Source: Oryza sativa Japonica Group (taxonomy: Eukaryota; Streptophyta; Magnoliopsida; Poales; Poaceae). From it: a stretch of DNA of 64,000 nt. Below the pieces are notes generated by a model. That model did no database searches. It was not told the origin of the DNA and saw only the letters and a list, made by a program, of their open reading frames with translations. Location of the stretch: assembly GCF_034140825.1 (NCBI RefSeq), contig NC_089039.1, positions 26,981,001 to 27,045,000 of the forward strand. Direction: 5' to 3'. The stretch's first letter is position 1, and each line of letters begins with the position of its first letter. A program made the translations under genes and the position numbers. Below are positions 37,605-48,221 of this stretch, one piece after another.

Positions 37605-38636
37605 ATGGTTGTGTCCAAGAAGATCATGAAGGTTGGGCCATGGGGCGGCACCGGAGGGAGCCCCTGGGACGACGGCGGTCACACCGGCGTTCGTAGCATC
37701 ACCCTGTCGTACGACCGGTGCATCGACTCCATCGCCGTCGAGTATGACCGGAACGGCGTCGCCGTCGCCGGCGAGCGGCACGGCGGCGCCGGCGGCAACC
37801 AGACCACCCAGGTGCACACCCAATACCATCTGCACCTTGTAATGTTCTTGGCACAGCCATAGCTGAGGGCCTGTTTAGATCCCTGGCAAAAATTTTCAAC
37901 ATATCACATCAAATATTTAAACACATGTATGAAGTATTAAATATAAACGAAAAAAATAACTAATTATACAAATTTCGTGTAAATTGCGAGACGAATCTTT
38001 TAACCCTAATTGTTTCATTATTAGATAATGTGGTGCTACAATAAATATTTACTAATTACGGATTAATTAGGCTTAATAAATTCGTCTCGCGGTTTACAAA
38101 CGAAATCTGTAATTTGCTTTATTATTATTATACGTTTAATACTTCAAATGTGTATCCGTATATCCGATGAGACATGCAAAAATTTTACATCCATGTATCT
38201 AAATACCCCCTGAGTCTGTTTGGCTGGGACGTAGATCAAGCTGGGCTTCCCGGAGGAGTACCTGACGGCGGTGAGCGGGCACTACGCGGCGGTGGCGCAG
38301 GGCGGCGCGCCGGCGGTGATCAGGTGGCTGGCGTTCAGGACCAACCGGAGGGAGTACGGGCCGTTAGGCGGCGGCGCGGCGGAGGGCACGCCGTTCGCGT
38401 TCCCGGTGGACGGCGGCGCCATCGTCGGGTTCTGGGGGAGGAGCGGCCGGCAGCTCGACGCCGTCGGCCTGCACGTCGCGCCGCTGCGGCCGGAGACCAT
38501 GTACGAGAAGGCGCACAAGCTCGGGCTCATGGCGTACCGCTCGGTCCGGCAACGCTTCGGGCCTCAGCAGCAGCAGCAGGTGCAAGTGCAACATCACAAC
38601 AGCTTTGCACTCTCACAGAGTGGCAGAACTTTCTAG
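37605..38636 (+). CDS. Jacalin-related lectin, single domain
   Basis: Two exons (37605-37811 and 38235-38636) join in phase 0 to 202 residues. The frame is open back to an acceptor at 37582-37583, adding EQQPQKK, so the true start may lie in an upstream exon. The ATG at 37605 is the first in-frame one. The jacalin fold is recognisable from KIMKVGPWGGTGGSPWDDGG through RSITLSYDRCIDSIAVEYDR, KLGFPEEYLTAVSGHY, PFAFPVDGGAIVGFWGRSGR and LDAVGLHV. GPWGG near the start and GFWGRSGRQLDAVG near the end are family signatures and form the sugar site in mannose-type members. There is no signal peptide in the visible part, as in cytosolic/nuclear plant jacalin-related lectins. The C-terminus is a Gln/His-rich tail. 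A 344-bp MITE fills most of the intron. Confidence 0.88.
37867..38210. mobile_element. Tourist-like MITE filling the jacalin intron, TSD TGA
   Basis: Ends GGGCCTGTTTAGATCC and TATCTAAATACCCCC are inverted and flanked by TGA at 37864-37866 and 38211-38213. It makes up 344 of the 423 intron bases. Without it and one target copy the intron would be 76 bp. Confidence 0.85.
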
Positions 38637-38744
38637 AGCTTCCGCTTGTCAGAAACTCACAATGCAAAATCATCTCCCTCACGGGTTCACATTCTCTACC
38701 ATAATAACATTATCATTGCAAATACTTCAAAATATTTGACACTA

Positions 38745-38913
38745 TTGACTTTTTAGTACGTGTTTGACTATTCGTCTTATTCAAAAAAATTTAAGTAATT
38801 ATTTATTCTTTTTATATCATTTGATTCGTTGTTAAATATAATTTCAAGTACACATATAGTTTTATATATTTCATAAATTTTTTTAATAAGACGAACGGTC
38901 AAATACGAGGGAG
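38745..38913. mobile_element. Degenerate Stowaway-like MITE downstream of jacalin
   Basis: ATTCGTCTTATTCAAAAAAA at the left is mirrored by TTTAATAAGACGAACGGTCAAA at the right, ending GAGGGAG before TA. The left terminus is eroded. An imperfect 40-bp direct repeat (AGGAACTTTCGA..GGTATAAAGCAAAACTTGAAAA) follows at about 38950-39030. Confidence 0.6.
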
Positions 38914-39464
38914 TATAAAGATATGACCCATGTAACATTATGGTAGGAAAATCACCAGGAACTTTCGAGGTATAAAGCAAAACTTGAAAAGGAACTTTCG
39001 ATGGTATAAAGCAAAACTTGAAAACTTTTGATGGCATAGAACCAATTTTCCCTATGGTAAAAGATCCTCGCCCCGCTCTCACTAACGTATGAAGTGCTTG
39101 ATGTAATAAGCAGAATGATTTGTCAAATGGCAACAGCACATTGATGCCATCATGCCACAACCCTACACAGCTTGATCAAAAATAGGTAATCTGGTCGCAG
39201 AAGCTACACGGGGATGTGTACAAAGCAAAACGGCACCAGCAATTTGATGACATTAGCTTAGCTGCTATTATCAAGTGCAACGTGAACAATGACACAGCAG
39301 ACCAAAATTGTAGCGAGTACAAACTAGAGTAGATTTGTAGCATAGTTGATCCAATTCTAGCATAGATATCAATTCAAGTCTCAATCACTGTTACGAACAG
39401 AGGTAGCTGGAAACATGAACACCACGAGGCCCCTTGACAAAAAAAAAAGCGAGCTTTAAGCGAT

Positions 39465-41648
39465 TTACAGCTTAGTTGGCTGCCTGTTCTTCTTCTTGGC
39501 ACCAGACTTGGAAACCTGGAGGCTGCGGTACACTGAGCTAAGCCTCGCAAGAGCCGGCTTGGTCAGGTCAGGCCTGTAGTAGTTGTCACTCACCTGAAGG
39601 GCAGAATAACAGCAAATTAAAGAACAAACTACTGATGATTGTTCAGTAAGGTACATAAAGGAAAGCTGCCGTATAGAGAAGAAATACTAGAGGCAGATTC
39701 AGCTCAGAAGCCAAGCGTAACAAATATATTTCATCGAAGAACCAATTGATCGGTTTGGCCTTCTTATGTGTTACGTCTCATCACAGCTGCATCTTGCATT
39801 ATCAATTTAACTCAGATAGGGCAAAAACTTGGTTATTAAAAAGCAAATACTTAAAATCTAACTTGCAATTCATTGTCAAATACCTGAATTTTCAGATAAA
39901 GTTGTATCAACTGCTGCTAAAACTGGTGTTTTAAGTATCAAAATGTTCCATTTGAAAATCTGAAGGTTTTCACAGATCAGGCACTTCAACATATCAAAAA
40001 GGCAGGATGCCAGTATAAGTCGCTCAGAAGCCAAGCGTAACAAGAGTATTTCATCAAAGAACCAATTGATCGGTTGGCCTTCTTACGTGTTACGGCTCAT
40101 CACAGCAGCAGTTAGAATTAGCAATGTAACAAAAACAGGGAAAAAAAGATGGTTCTGAAAACGAAAAACAGGAATTCTCACAAACTAACTTGCAGTTCAT
40201 TGACACCTAACTGCTTTTTTAACAGCAAGTTATACCAACTTCTGTAAAAAACATTGTATGAGTTTTAAGTGTTCCGTATGAAGATCTCACAGTTCCATCC
40301 TAACGTCTGAACCCCACAAATGAGAGCCACTTCAACATATCAAGACAATACAAAATGCTCAGAAGCCAAGCGTAACAAGAGTATTTCATTGAAGAACCAA
40401 TTGATCGGTTGGCCTCCTTATGTGTTACGGCTCATCACAGCTGCATCTTGCATTATCAATTTAACTCAGATAGGGCAAAAACTTGGTTATTAAAAAGCAA
40501 ATACTTAAAATCTAACTTGCAATTCATTGTCAAATACCTGAATTTTCAGATAAAGTTGTATCAACTGCTGCTAAAACTGGTGTTTTAAGTATCAAAATGT
40601 TCCATTTGAAAATCTGAAGGTTTTCACAGATCAGGCACTTCAACATATCAAAAAGGCATGATGCCAGTATAAGACGCTCAGAAGCCAAGTGTAACAAGAG
40701 TATTTCATCAAAGAACCAATTGATCGGTTGGCCTTCTTATGTGTTACGGCTTATCACAGCAGCAGTTAGAATTAGCAATGTAACAAAAACAGGGAAAAAA
40801 AGATGGTTCTGAAAACGAAAAACAGGAATTCTCACAAACTAACTTGCAGTTCATTGACACCTAACTGTTTTTTTAACAGCAAGTTATACCAACTTCTGTA
40901 AAAAACATTGTATGAGTTTTAATTGTTCCGTATGAAGATCTCACAGTTCCATCCTAACGTCTGAACCCCACAAATGAGAGCCACTTCAACATATCAAGAC
41001 AATACAAAATGCTCAGAAGCCAAGCGTAACAAGAGTATTTCATTGAAGAACCAATTGATCGGTTGGCCTCCTTATGTGTTACGGCTCATCACAGCAGTAA
41101 ATAAGAAAAGAGTAATGAAGCCAAAATATAGGATGCTTTATGTTCATAGCAGTGCATTTAAAGCTTCTAGCATCGCAAGGCATAACAAGGACAAGAAGCT
41201 ATGCAAAGAAGTAGTTTCACGTGCTAATACCTGGTTCTTGACAGCCTTAGCCATTTTGCGGAACTCCTTGCGCATCACAGACTTGTGGTAGAGCTTCGCT
41301 GGGGCATTCTGCTTCTTGGTCTTGGTTGTGGAGAGGACCACGGCCGCGTCCTTCACGCCTGATGGCTGGATCGTCACGGTCTTCTTGTTCGCCAAGCCTT
41401 ACAAAACACATCATCACCCAAGTCAGCACTTTGCAGATGCTGAATGAAATGCTTGGTTTCCATCAAAAAGCCAGCAATGTTGCAAGAAGCGACTACTGAC
41501 CAGAGTGCTTGTAGGAGTGGACATTGTACAGGTTGTTGGGCTCCTTGGTGAACTGCACCTTGGCATTGCTATTCCCGAACTGCTTCACCAGGAAGCAGTT
41601 GTTCTTCTTGACAATCTCCCAGATCAAAGGCTCCGGAACCGTCGCCAT
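39465..41648 (-). CDS. RPL28: 60S ribosomal protein eL28
   Basis: Three coding exons on the minus strand (41648-41501, 41397-41231, 39593-39465) give 147 residues. The product starts [40 protein letters not shown], continues [15 protein letters not shown] and ends [20 protein letters not shown] with a basic tail [14 protein letters not shown]. This matches plant eL28 throughout, in length as well as motifs. The protein is a eukaryote-specific component of the large ribosomal subunit. The leader is probably spliced: donor CCG|GTGAGT at about 42149 and acceptor TGTAG just upstream of the ATG. Intron 2 is enlarged to about 1.6 kb by tandem repeats. The promoter has a telo-box and Site II motifs, the usual pair for plant ribosomal protein genes. 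Confidence 0.96.
39702..41093. repeat. Two-level tandem repeat in the eL28 intron
   Basis: A block GCTCAGAAGCCAAGCGTAAC plus about 65 further bases recurs five times, starting at 39702, 40022, 40357, 40676 and 41011. The spacings alternate (320, 335, 319, 335), so the full unit is about 655 bp (A+B) and is present twice plus a fifth block. The two 655-bp units are nearly identical, while A and B within a unit are clearly diverged. Confidence 0.9.
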
Positions 41649-42149
41649 TTCGCTTCGCCTACATAACCAAAACCAACAACCTACTGTAAGATCCTGTAAC
41701 TAATGATCAGCAGGAAAAAGTGACCCATATATATGATTATTATAACGCAACATTTGCCCAGAATTGGCATCGATTGCAAATGAAATCTGGGGTACAACCT
41801 TTCTCGTGACAAGAACAGTTCGTGCCCCCACACATCAAAATCGCTACATGGCTCGTTTTATATTACCAGATCTAACCGAGCGAAACAAATAACCCGCTAG
41901 TAAACAAAATCTAAGTAGGTAACAAATCGTCTACAAGAAAAATCTCGAACTAAGCTTACAGTTCTTGCAGTAATACTACTGGACCAACAGCCGGATAGGA
42001 TCGTAGAAGATATTAGACAACGAGCAGAACGAGCAAATGCCATCGAACTGACCAAAACTAAGAGCTATCCATCCATCCATCGTACTAGTAGAGATCATAC
42101 GGTTTTAGGGTTCCGTAAGAGAAGGCGAGGGTGAGGGACGAAGACTCAC

Positions 42150-42400
42150 CGGAGAAGATGGGGCTGCGGCGCCGCCTCGCTGTGCTCCGGTGTGGGGGTG
42201 GTGGTGGTGGCTGCAGGGAGGGACGGCGGCGTGGAGGCTCGCTTTTATACGCTCCGTGCTCATAAACCCTAGGTTTGCTCGGGTCTTTATGGACCTTATT
42301 GGACCCTGCTCTAATCTGCCTTGGCCCATGTATTACTGAATGGGCTGAAACACCAGACTAACTGGACTGTTGCGAAATAGGCGGCCCACGGAGGCCCAGC
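42150..42400 (-). promoter_or_regulatory. RPL28: eL28 promoter with TATA, telo-box and Site II motifs
   Basis: On the minus strand TATAAAA lies at 42243-42249, so transcription should start near 42215 and a noncoding first exon end at about 42150. A telo-box (AAACCCTA) is at 42264-42271. GGCCCA occurs at 42323, 42383 and 42393 and TGGGCT at 42341. A second telo-like word (TTTTAGGGTT) lies in the leader intron at about 42103. Telo-box plus Site II is characteristic of plant translation-machinery promoters. Confidence 0.8.
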
Positions 42401-42786
42401 CCAGTTACCACTAATTGAGCCCAAGGGTTGGAGGAGAGTATTTGTACAAAATTGCACGTTGATTGCTAGACTGGTTTTCTTGTATTATCGCATAAGGTCT
42501 CCTAGGCTGCTTTCGTTTGTGTGATATAGGGTGAGAAAGCGCCTCGTTTTTCGCGCGCACACTTCCCAAACTACTAAACAGTGTATTTTTTGCAAAAAAT
42601 TTCTATAGAAAAGTTGTTTTAAAAAATCATATTAATCTATTTTTGAAATTTAAAATAGTTAATACTCAATTAATCATGCGCTAATGGCTCACCTCGTTTT
42701 GCGTATCTTTCCAATCTCCCCGATCTCCTTCTACTCAAACACACCCCTGGTCTATTGTATTCTATCCTAACTCTGTCTAGATCCTA

Positions 42787-43195
42787 CTCCCTCTGTTTTA
42801 TAATATAAGAGATATTGTGCGGATGTGACACATCTTATACTACCTCCGTCCCAAAATAAATGCAGCCATGAGTTTCCGCGTCCAACTTTGATTGTCCGTC
42901 TTATTCGAAATTTTTTATAATTAGCATTTTTGTTGTTATGAGATGATAAAACATGAATAGTACTTTACTCATGACTTATGTTTTTAATTTTTTTTCAAAA
43001 AAAATTTAAATAAGACGAACGGTTAAAGTTGGGTGCGGAAAACCATGGCTGTACTTATTTTGGGGACGGAGGAAGTAGTACAATGATTCATTGTCCTAAG
43101 ATGTATCACATCCACTCAAAATCTCATGTACAGATTTATTGTCCTAGGATATATCATATCCACTCAAAATCTCTTATATTATAGGACGGAGAGAG
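42787..43195. mobile_element. Stowaway-type MITE split by a second MITE
   Basis: The left end CTCCCTCTGTTTTATAATATAAGAG (42787 on) matches the right end CTCTTATATTATAGGACGGAGAGAG (to about 43195) in inverse. Between them lies a complete inner Stowaway element at 42840-43078. The right arm holds an imperfect internal duplication (ATTGTCCTAAGATGTATCACATCCACTCAAAATCTC twice). Confidence 0.8.
42840..43078. mobile_element. Inner Stowaway-type MITE nested in the one at 42787
   Basis: Ends CTACCTCCGTCCCAAAAT and ATTTTGGGGACGGAGGAAGTAG lie between TA dinucleotides at 42838-42839 and 43079-43080, inside the outer element. It must therefore be the later insertion. Subfamily as at 12717 and 55740. Confidence 0.85.
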
Positions 43196-43220
43196 AATAT
43201 ATAATCCGCATAATAACTTA

Positions 43221-43348
43221 CTCCCTTCGTCCCAAAAAAAAATCAATCTAGTATTGGATGAGACGTTTTCTAGTACAAAGAATCTGAATATAGAAAACAT
43301 CAAATCCAATACTAGGTTGATTTTTTTTTTTTTTTTGACAATTGAGAG
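43221..43348. mobile_element. Stowaway-type MITE
   Basis: CTCCCTTCGTCCCAAAAAAAAATCAATCTAGTATTGGATG at the left is mirrored by CATCAAATCCAATACTAGGTTGATTTTT at the right, with TA at 43219-43220 and 43349-43350. The right terminus is degraded around a T-run. Confidence 0.7.
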
Positions 43349-43350
43349 TA

Positions 43351-44545
43351 TAAAGGTCTCCTAGTCAATTTTTAACAGAGTATATTGGATATGACATTTC
43401 ACTCAGGCTACAACATGCCACCTGTGACGTGGAGGCACAACATATAATTCAACTAATTATGTAAGACAAACAAAACGGCAAGAAAGATCATGGGCGCGCC
43501 TCCTGTACACAATTAGATGAATTACTTGTGTTGGACTGTATGGGTGATTGTGTAAGACAAACAAAACGGCAAAAAATATCTTAAAGCCAATTATTGTACC
43601 TCCAAAATCCAAATACAATTGTCCTGAGATATATCCTCAGTTCAAAACATTCATAAAATTAACCAAACAACACATATAACGTTTCTAGTGATTTACTAAA
43701 CCAAGACCCATAAGGTCATGCACTCATGCAATATAGAGAGTCATGACCACTGTATACACAACAAATTCAGGACTATTGATAATAGAAATAGCAAAACCAC
43801 TAGTAGTGAATGTTACCTCTTTTTACCTCTTCTAAATTACACAACAAATGCTTACAGGAGTAGTGATTAAAAAAGAGAGGTAAAAACCCTCTCTAGATTT
43901 CAGTTTAACCCTATGTTTAACTCGAACCCTCTATATATGAGTAGATCTAGAGCATTATCCAATAACAATATAAGTTTCCCCCTAAATATATCAACCCGTG
44001 CGTGATGATACAATAATAAATTAATATTAGAAAGAAACATAATAAATTAAACCACTAGGAATATTGTACACTATAACAAATTCTCATGGTTTTTTTTAAC
44101 GTATTCAAACTTGTATATTGCGTCGCGCTATCGTGATCAAACTTTGCATCACGACAAACTTATATATTTCCATAAGCAGTCGTCGTTGCACTAATAATGT
44201 GATCGAACAAGGAAGTTCAAAATTTTTCCTCTTCGGCACGAATAGCAAAGTGGCTTATTAACACATGATTAATTAAGTTATAGAATTTTTAAATTAACAC
44301 ATGAATAATTAAGTTACAGAATGAAAAAAAGGTAGTAGTAGTTCGGGAAGAATTTTTAAAATTAACACATGATTAATTAAGTTATAGGTTTTTTTGAAAA
44401 AAATGTAGTAGTTAGGGAAGCATGCTAACAGATTTGCAGTATTTCTTCCATCGCCAGAAACCAGGGGAATTGTAGATGAAATGATCTTTCATCTACAATA
44501 AAAAATGTTAAATTTAAATAAGAAAACAAGAGTAAGCTACTTCAG
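43351..44545. other. Spacer with no recognised gene
   Basis: AT-rich sequence. The words ATTAACACATGATTAATTAAGTTA recur three times at about 44260-44390, a small local repeat. I see no gene. Confidence 0.4.
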
Positions 44546-44809
44546 CTAGCTGGTGTGAACTATCGAGTTGCTGCTGCGATGATCCTCCGGCGGCGGCGCG
44601 CCGAAGCTGAGCTGCCGCACCAGCGACACGACGGACTTGGCCCACCGCCGGATCTCGTCCTTCATCTTCTCCGGCTCGACGTCCCTGAGCACGCCGCCGG
44701 CGTCGAGCCCGGACAAGAGGCGGCTGAAGCTGCCAATGCGCCCCTCCGTCTTGGGCGCATCGCCGGCGGCGACACGCGGTGGTTCTGAGCCCATCTGGTC
44801 GCCGGACAT
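44546..44809 (-). CDS. Small protein of 87 residues, family not recognised
   Basis: A complete short frame with strong GC3 bias like the neighbouring genes and a TATA-like box (TATAAGAG, minus strand) about 60 bp upstream of the ATG at 44809. The leader would then be about 30 nt. The N-terminal third (MSGDQMGSEPPRVAAGDAPK) looks disordered. The middle and end are amphipathic: SFSRLLSGLDAGGVLRDVEP, then EKMKDEIRRWAKSVVSLVRQ and LSFG before a polar tail. There is no signal peptide or membrane segment. The pattern resembles a real conserved helix pair rather than chance translation, but I cannot name a family or function. A longer upstream frame in another phase overlaps it and lacks such support. 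Confidence 0.6.
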   Translation of the reverse strand: MSGDQMGSEPPRVAAGDAPKTEGRIGSFSRLLSGLDAGGVLRDVEPEKMKDEIRRWAKSVVSLVRQLSFGAPPPEDHRSSNSIVHTS

Positions 44810-45351
44810 TGGCCGGAGCTCCGATCAGCCACCGTGTACAAGCTATGCCGGCGTCTCGCTGGCTCTTATACCTCGCGACAACGACGATGCTCCGCACGTC
44901 ATCAAAAGAGTCTGGCACGACGGTTTCTTCCCTGATGCTCCAAGGCTTTGCTTCCAAGCCAGTACTGACTTCACAGCTTGCTCAAGCAAGCGTGGCCACT
45001 GACGATAGTGCTGCACACAAGAGAATGTTTGCCACAACTAATCTGCTGGTGTAAATCTTCACAGAACCAATCGGCACCAGCAATTTTACGATATAGGTTA
45101 AGGCTACCAATCAATCCACACGCTTTGCTTGCAAGCTCAAAGCTGAAAATTGCAGCATTAATTTCATTATGTTGAAAGTAAGTTCAGGTACAACACGATT
45201 ATTTTGCCGATCACATGTAGTACTGTTTTCACACTGTGCTGGACATATGAATGGATGATCCTAATCATCTGGACTGGGAGAGGCTTCCCATCCGGAGTCA
45301 AAACAAAGAGAAATCGTTGCGACAACATTAGCAAGTGGAAAAGATGCCAAG
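44810..45351. other. Spacer between two small minus-strand genes
   Basis: Contains the promoter of the 87-residue gene (TATA-like box at about 44863-44870) and the 3' region of the 65-residue gene. Nothing else is seen. Confidence 0.4.
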
Positions 45352-48021
45352 TCACTCCTTTTTCTTGCCGGTGACGCCTGCAACAACCTGCAGAAGTACC
45401 AAAAATAGAAGGAATTAAATACTGGTGTTCTCAATGGAGCGGGGTTGATATTCCAGTACTTCAATAATGTGAATCTGGAGATAACCAGGTGAAGCATGGC
45501 AAAGTCGTCAACAAAGGAATCGGTAACATGGCACAATCTTTTAAAGGTCCTGTGCAATTCAGTCTAGGTTGCCAGTCGAATATTCAGAGTGCTCAATCCT
45601 GGAATTTTACAGCCTACTTGAAATAATAAGTAAGGGGCAATTGCAAATTTACCACTGGTTTTTTTAATATTGCAAGGATGCCACTCGAATGACAGTTCTA
45701 ATGGCATTTTTGCAATTTTCTAGTGGCAGTTTTGCAATAACGATTCAAAGTAGTGGTAAATTTGCAATTGCCCCAAATAATAACAACGCCCAAAGAATAA
45801 GTTTACTTCATAATTTTCATAAGACTGTCTAGTGCTTGCACATATCTTGGGTGGCACATTATGAACATGACAAAATAAGGACATGATAAATGATGTGGTC
45901 AGAAACTAAGATATGGTTGCAGATCATTCTGATGTACTAAAAAACAGAGAGGAATCACATACATCATTCAGCGCAGGTGGAGGAACTTGTTTTGCTGTCT
46001 CCCAAGAATCCAACATTGGTCTGACAACTGCTGGAAGAAAAAGACCTGAAATTGCAAATAATAAGATCAGCTGAACCTATTTGATAGAAGCATGCAGAGT
46101 GCTCCTCTGATGAGCAATAATTCCATAGACCAATCCAATCATACCAGAAAATCTCAGGAATCAAATTTGCTCTAGTTTCTTGTTCAAATGTTTAACTAAC
46201 ATTAAAGCAGTCTGGTTAATGGCTTAATGCAACAAAATGGATGTTCTACACACTCATTTCTAGCATGAAGAGTACTGAGAAAAGTCTCAGGGAAGAATAT
46301 TACAATCTTGCTAAAGGAAGCAAATCAGAGAAGACCTAAAACATAGAAATAACAATGCGCTACTGAGGAACTTCAATGAAGGCGCGATACGAAGTACAAA
46401 CCAGCTAACCAAAGGCAGAAATTCTGGTAAATACAAGCAGAAAGATACTAAGAGCTAATCAAATTTTTTTCTCAAAAAACAAAACTAGACAAAAACTTGA
46501 AGCCTTAAAGGCAATTTCAGGAAATCGACTGATTAATGCTTCCATTCTCAACATCCCTAAAGCTTGATCACCAAATACATGTAGAACTATCTAAACTGGC
46601 TACGTCAAATTATATACTTAGATTTTACATTAAGAGCACTTTCATAATATTAAAATTTTACTATTATACGGGAAAGCTCCAGACATGTTTCTGAAATTCT
46701 GAATGATACTTTGCCTCAAAAAAAAATTCTGAATGATACTTTGCACAATCAGGGTTTCCTAAAGAAAATTTAGTGTGCCCATACATCGGGCAAAGTATTG
46801 AACTTAAAAATTGCTAATCATTGTAATTTTCAAATAGAACAAAACCACATGGAATCTAGCTAGTTCACTTTCCCAAGCCACAAAGCAACTCATTGTTCAT
46901 GTGGCCTCAATGTATTCCTATGCATCAACCATTTTCTGCAAGCCAGTGATTAATAGAAGGCATCCAGTGCTGGTATTTAGGAAGAGACTTTAGTTAGTTC
47001 AGACAAAGGAAGACCCTCAACCTTTTCAACACCGTTTCAAGTTTCACCCCTGGCAGCATAATGCAAACTAAGCAAGCGTTTCAACACCAATTCAGAGTTA
47101 CCAGGGAACCCCAGGGATACTACATTTCAGCACGAGATTCAAAGGACCTTTATCAGTCATTATTACCAACCTATTTCTCTACAACCTTAAAAGCAGAGTC
47201 GTCCTCCTAAGTCCTTCTGCCAATCTGCCCCCTCCTCCCACTGCACGCACCGCTTACACGAGTAGCGTTCATAGGTAACCACCGGATCCAATGTTTTATC
47301 CCTAATCTCGTTATAACCCATCCCTACTTATATGGGCCTGGCGCATTACAACGTAGAGACATATATTACTAGTAAATACCAGTGAAGAAAAAATGCAGCT
47401 GATAGAATATCCTTCTTTTTTTTAATCCAAATCGACAAGGTGCATCTTAGTTCTTACACAGGCCAACTCCATTTAGCTGAGCTAAAGAATGAAATTGTTT
47501 GAACAAAACACACTGCTTAACACTTGTGGCATTCAACAGACCAGACTGTTTGGCTGGGAAGGAACAATTGGATCTTATCTTTCCCAAAAAAAAAAAAGTA
47601 TAGCTTATGGAGTATGAACTATGAGACTACTTGAGATCTTGAGCCACGCAGCATGGGGAACAGGCAGAGCTACTGGCTTGCAAAGAAGAACACCTCTGAA
47701 GCGATTTGAGAACCCTAGATCCAACAGAAAATTAGCAAGCGAAAAAATCACATCAAGGCGTTCTGAACCCATCCACCCCAGCCCAGAGAGTCCTAGAATC
47801 AATCCTCGGTCACCGAATTCGAGCTAAACAGAGGCGCCCAGTGCAAGGCAACACCAGCGTCCTCAATGGGGGCGAGGAATCACGACCAGGCCACTACTAG
47901 GGTTTCGGCCACGGCAGGATCGAGAGAGAAAGGGAAGCGCACCGAATCCGGCGATGAGGCAGGAGGCGGTGACGACGGGCTCCTTCACCGCGAAGATCTT
48001 GAGCTTCTCCATCACTCCCAT
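45352..48021 (-). CDS. Small membrane-type protein of 65 residues, three tiny exons
   Basis: Exons 48021-47943, 46045-45963 and 45387-45352 join in frame (phases 1 and 0) with GT-AG introns of 1.9 and 0.6 kb. The product starts MGVMEKLKIFAVKEPVVTAS, has one hydrophobic stretch (residues about 18-34, CLIAGFGLFLPAVV), then RPMLDSWETAKQVPPPALND and ends VVAGVTGKKKE. None of the exons would be called alone, but frame, splice sites and a sensible short membrane protein agree. It looks like the family of very short conserved plant proteins reported among mitochondrial inner-membrane/complex I accessory subunits. That assignment is from memory and tentative. The promoter has five Site II motifs, which fits a mitochondrial or housekeeping role. 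Intron 2 carries a MITE with perfect terminal repeats. Confidence 0.75.
45634..45774. mobile_element. MITE with perfect 23-bp terminal inverted repeats
   Basis: GGGGCAATTGCAAATTTACC plus ACT at the left is exactly repeated in inverse at the right end. AAATAATAA occurs at 45621-45629 and 45775-45783, a possible 9-bp target duplication as in Mutator-like elements, but four bases (GTAA) separate the left copy from the repeat. The near-perfect ends suggest a recent insertion. Confidence 0.75.
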
Positions 48022-48123
48022 GGTGGCTGCGCTTGCCTCCTCCTCCTCGATCCCCTTCTCCTTCCTCTCACCTCGCCGCCGCCGCCGCCGTCGCTGTAGA
48101 GAGAGAGAGAGAGAGTGGACACG

Positions 48124-48221
48124 TGGGCCCTCTCGAAGCTCTCATAAGCGAGGCCCACCTAAGGCCGATCAAAATTTAGGGCCCATTCAAATATGGGCCT
48201 TTGTAGGCGGTAAATTGGGCC
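48124..48221. promoter_or_regulatory. Site II cluster, probably bidirectional
   Basis: TGGGCC at 48124, 48193 and 48216 and GGCCCA at 48152 and 48180 lie 100-200 bp upstream of the 65-residue gene. On the plus side they precede an exon-like stretch at 48360-48558 that ends in a CCAG|GTTAGT donor. The cluster may drive both directions. Confidence 0.6.
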
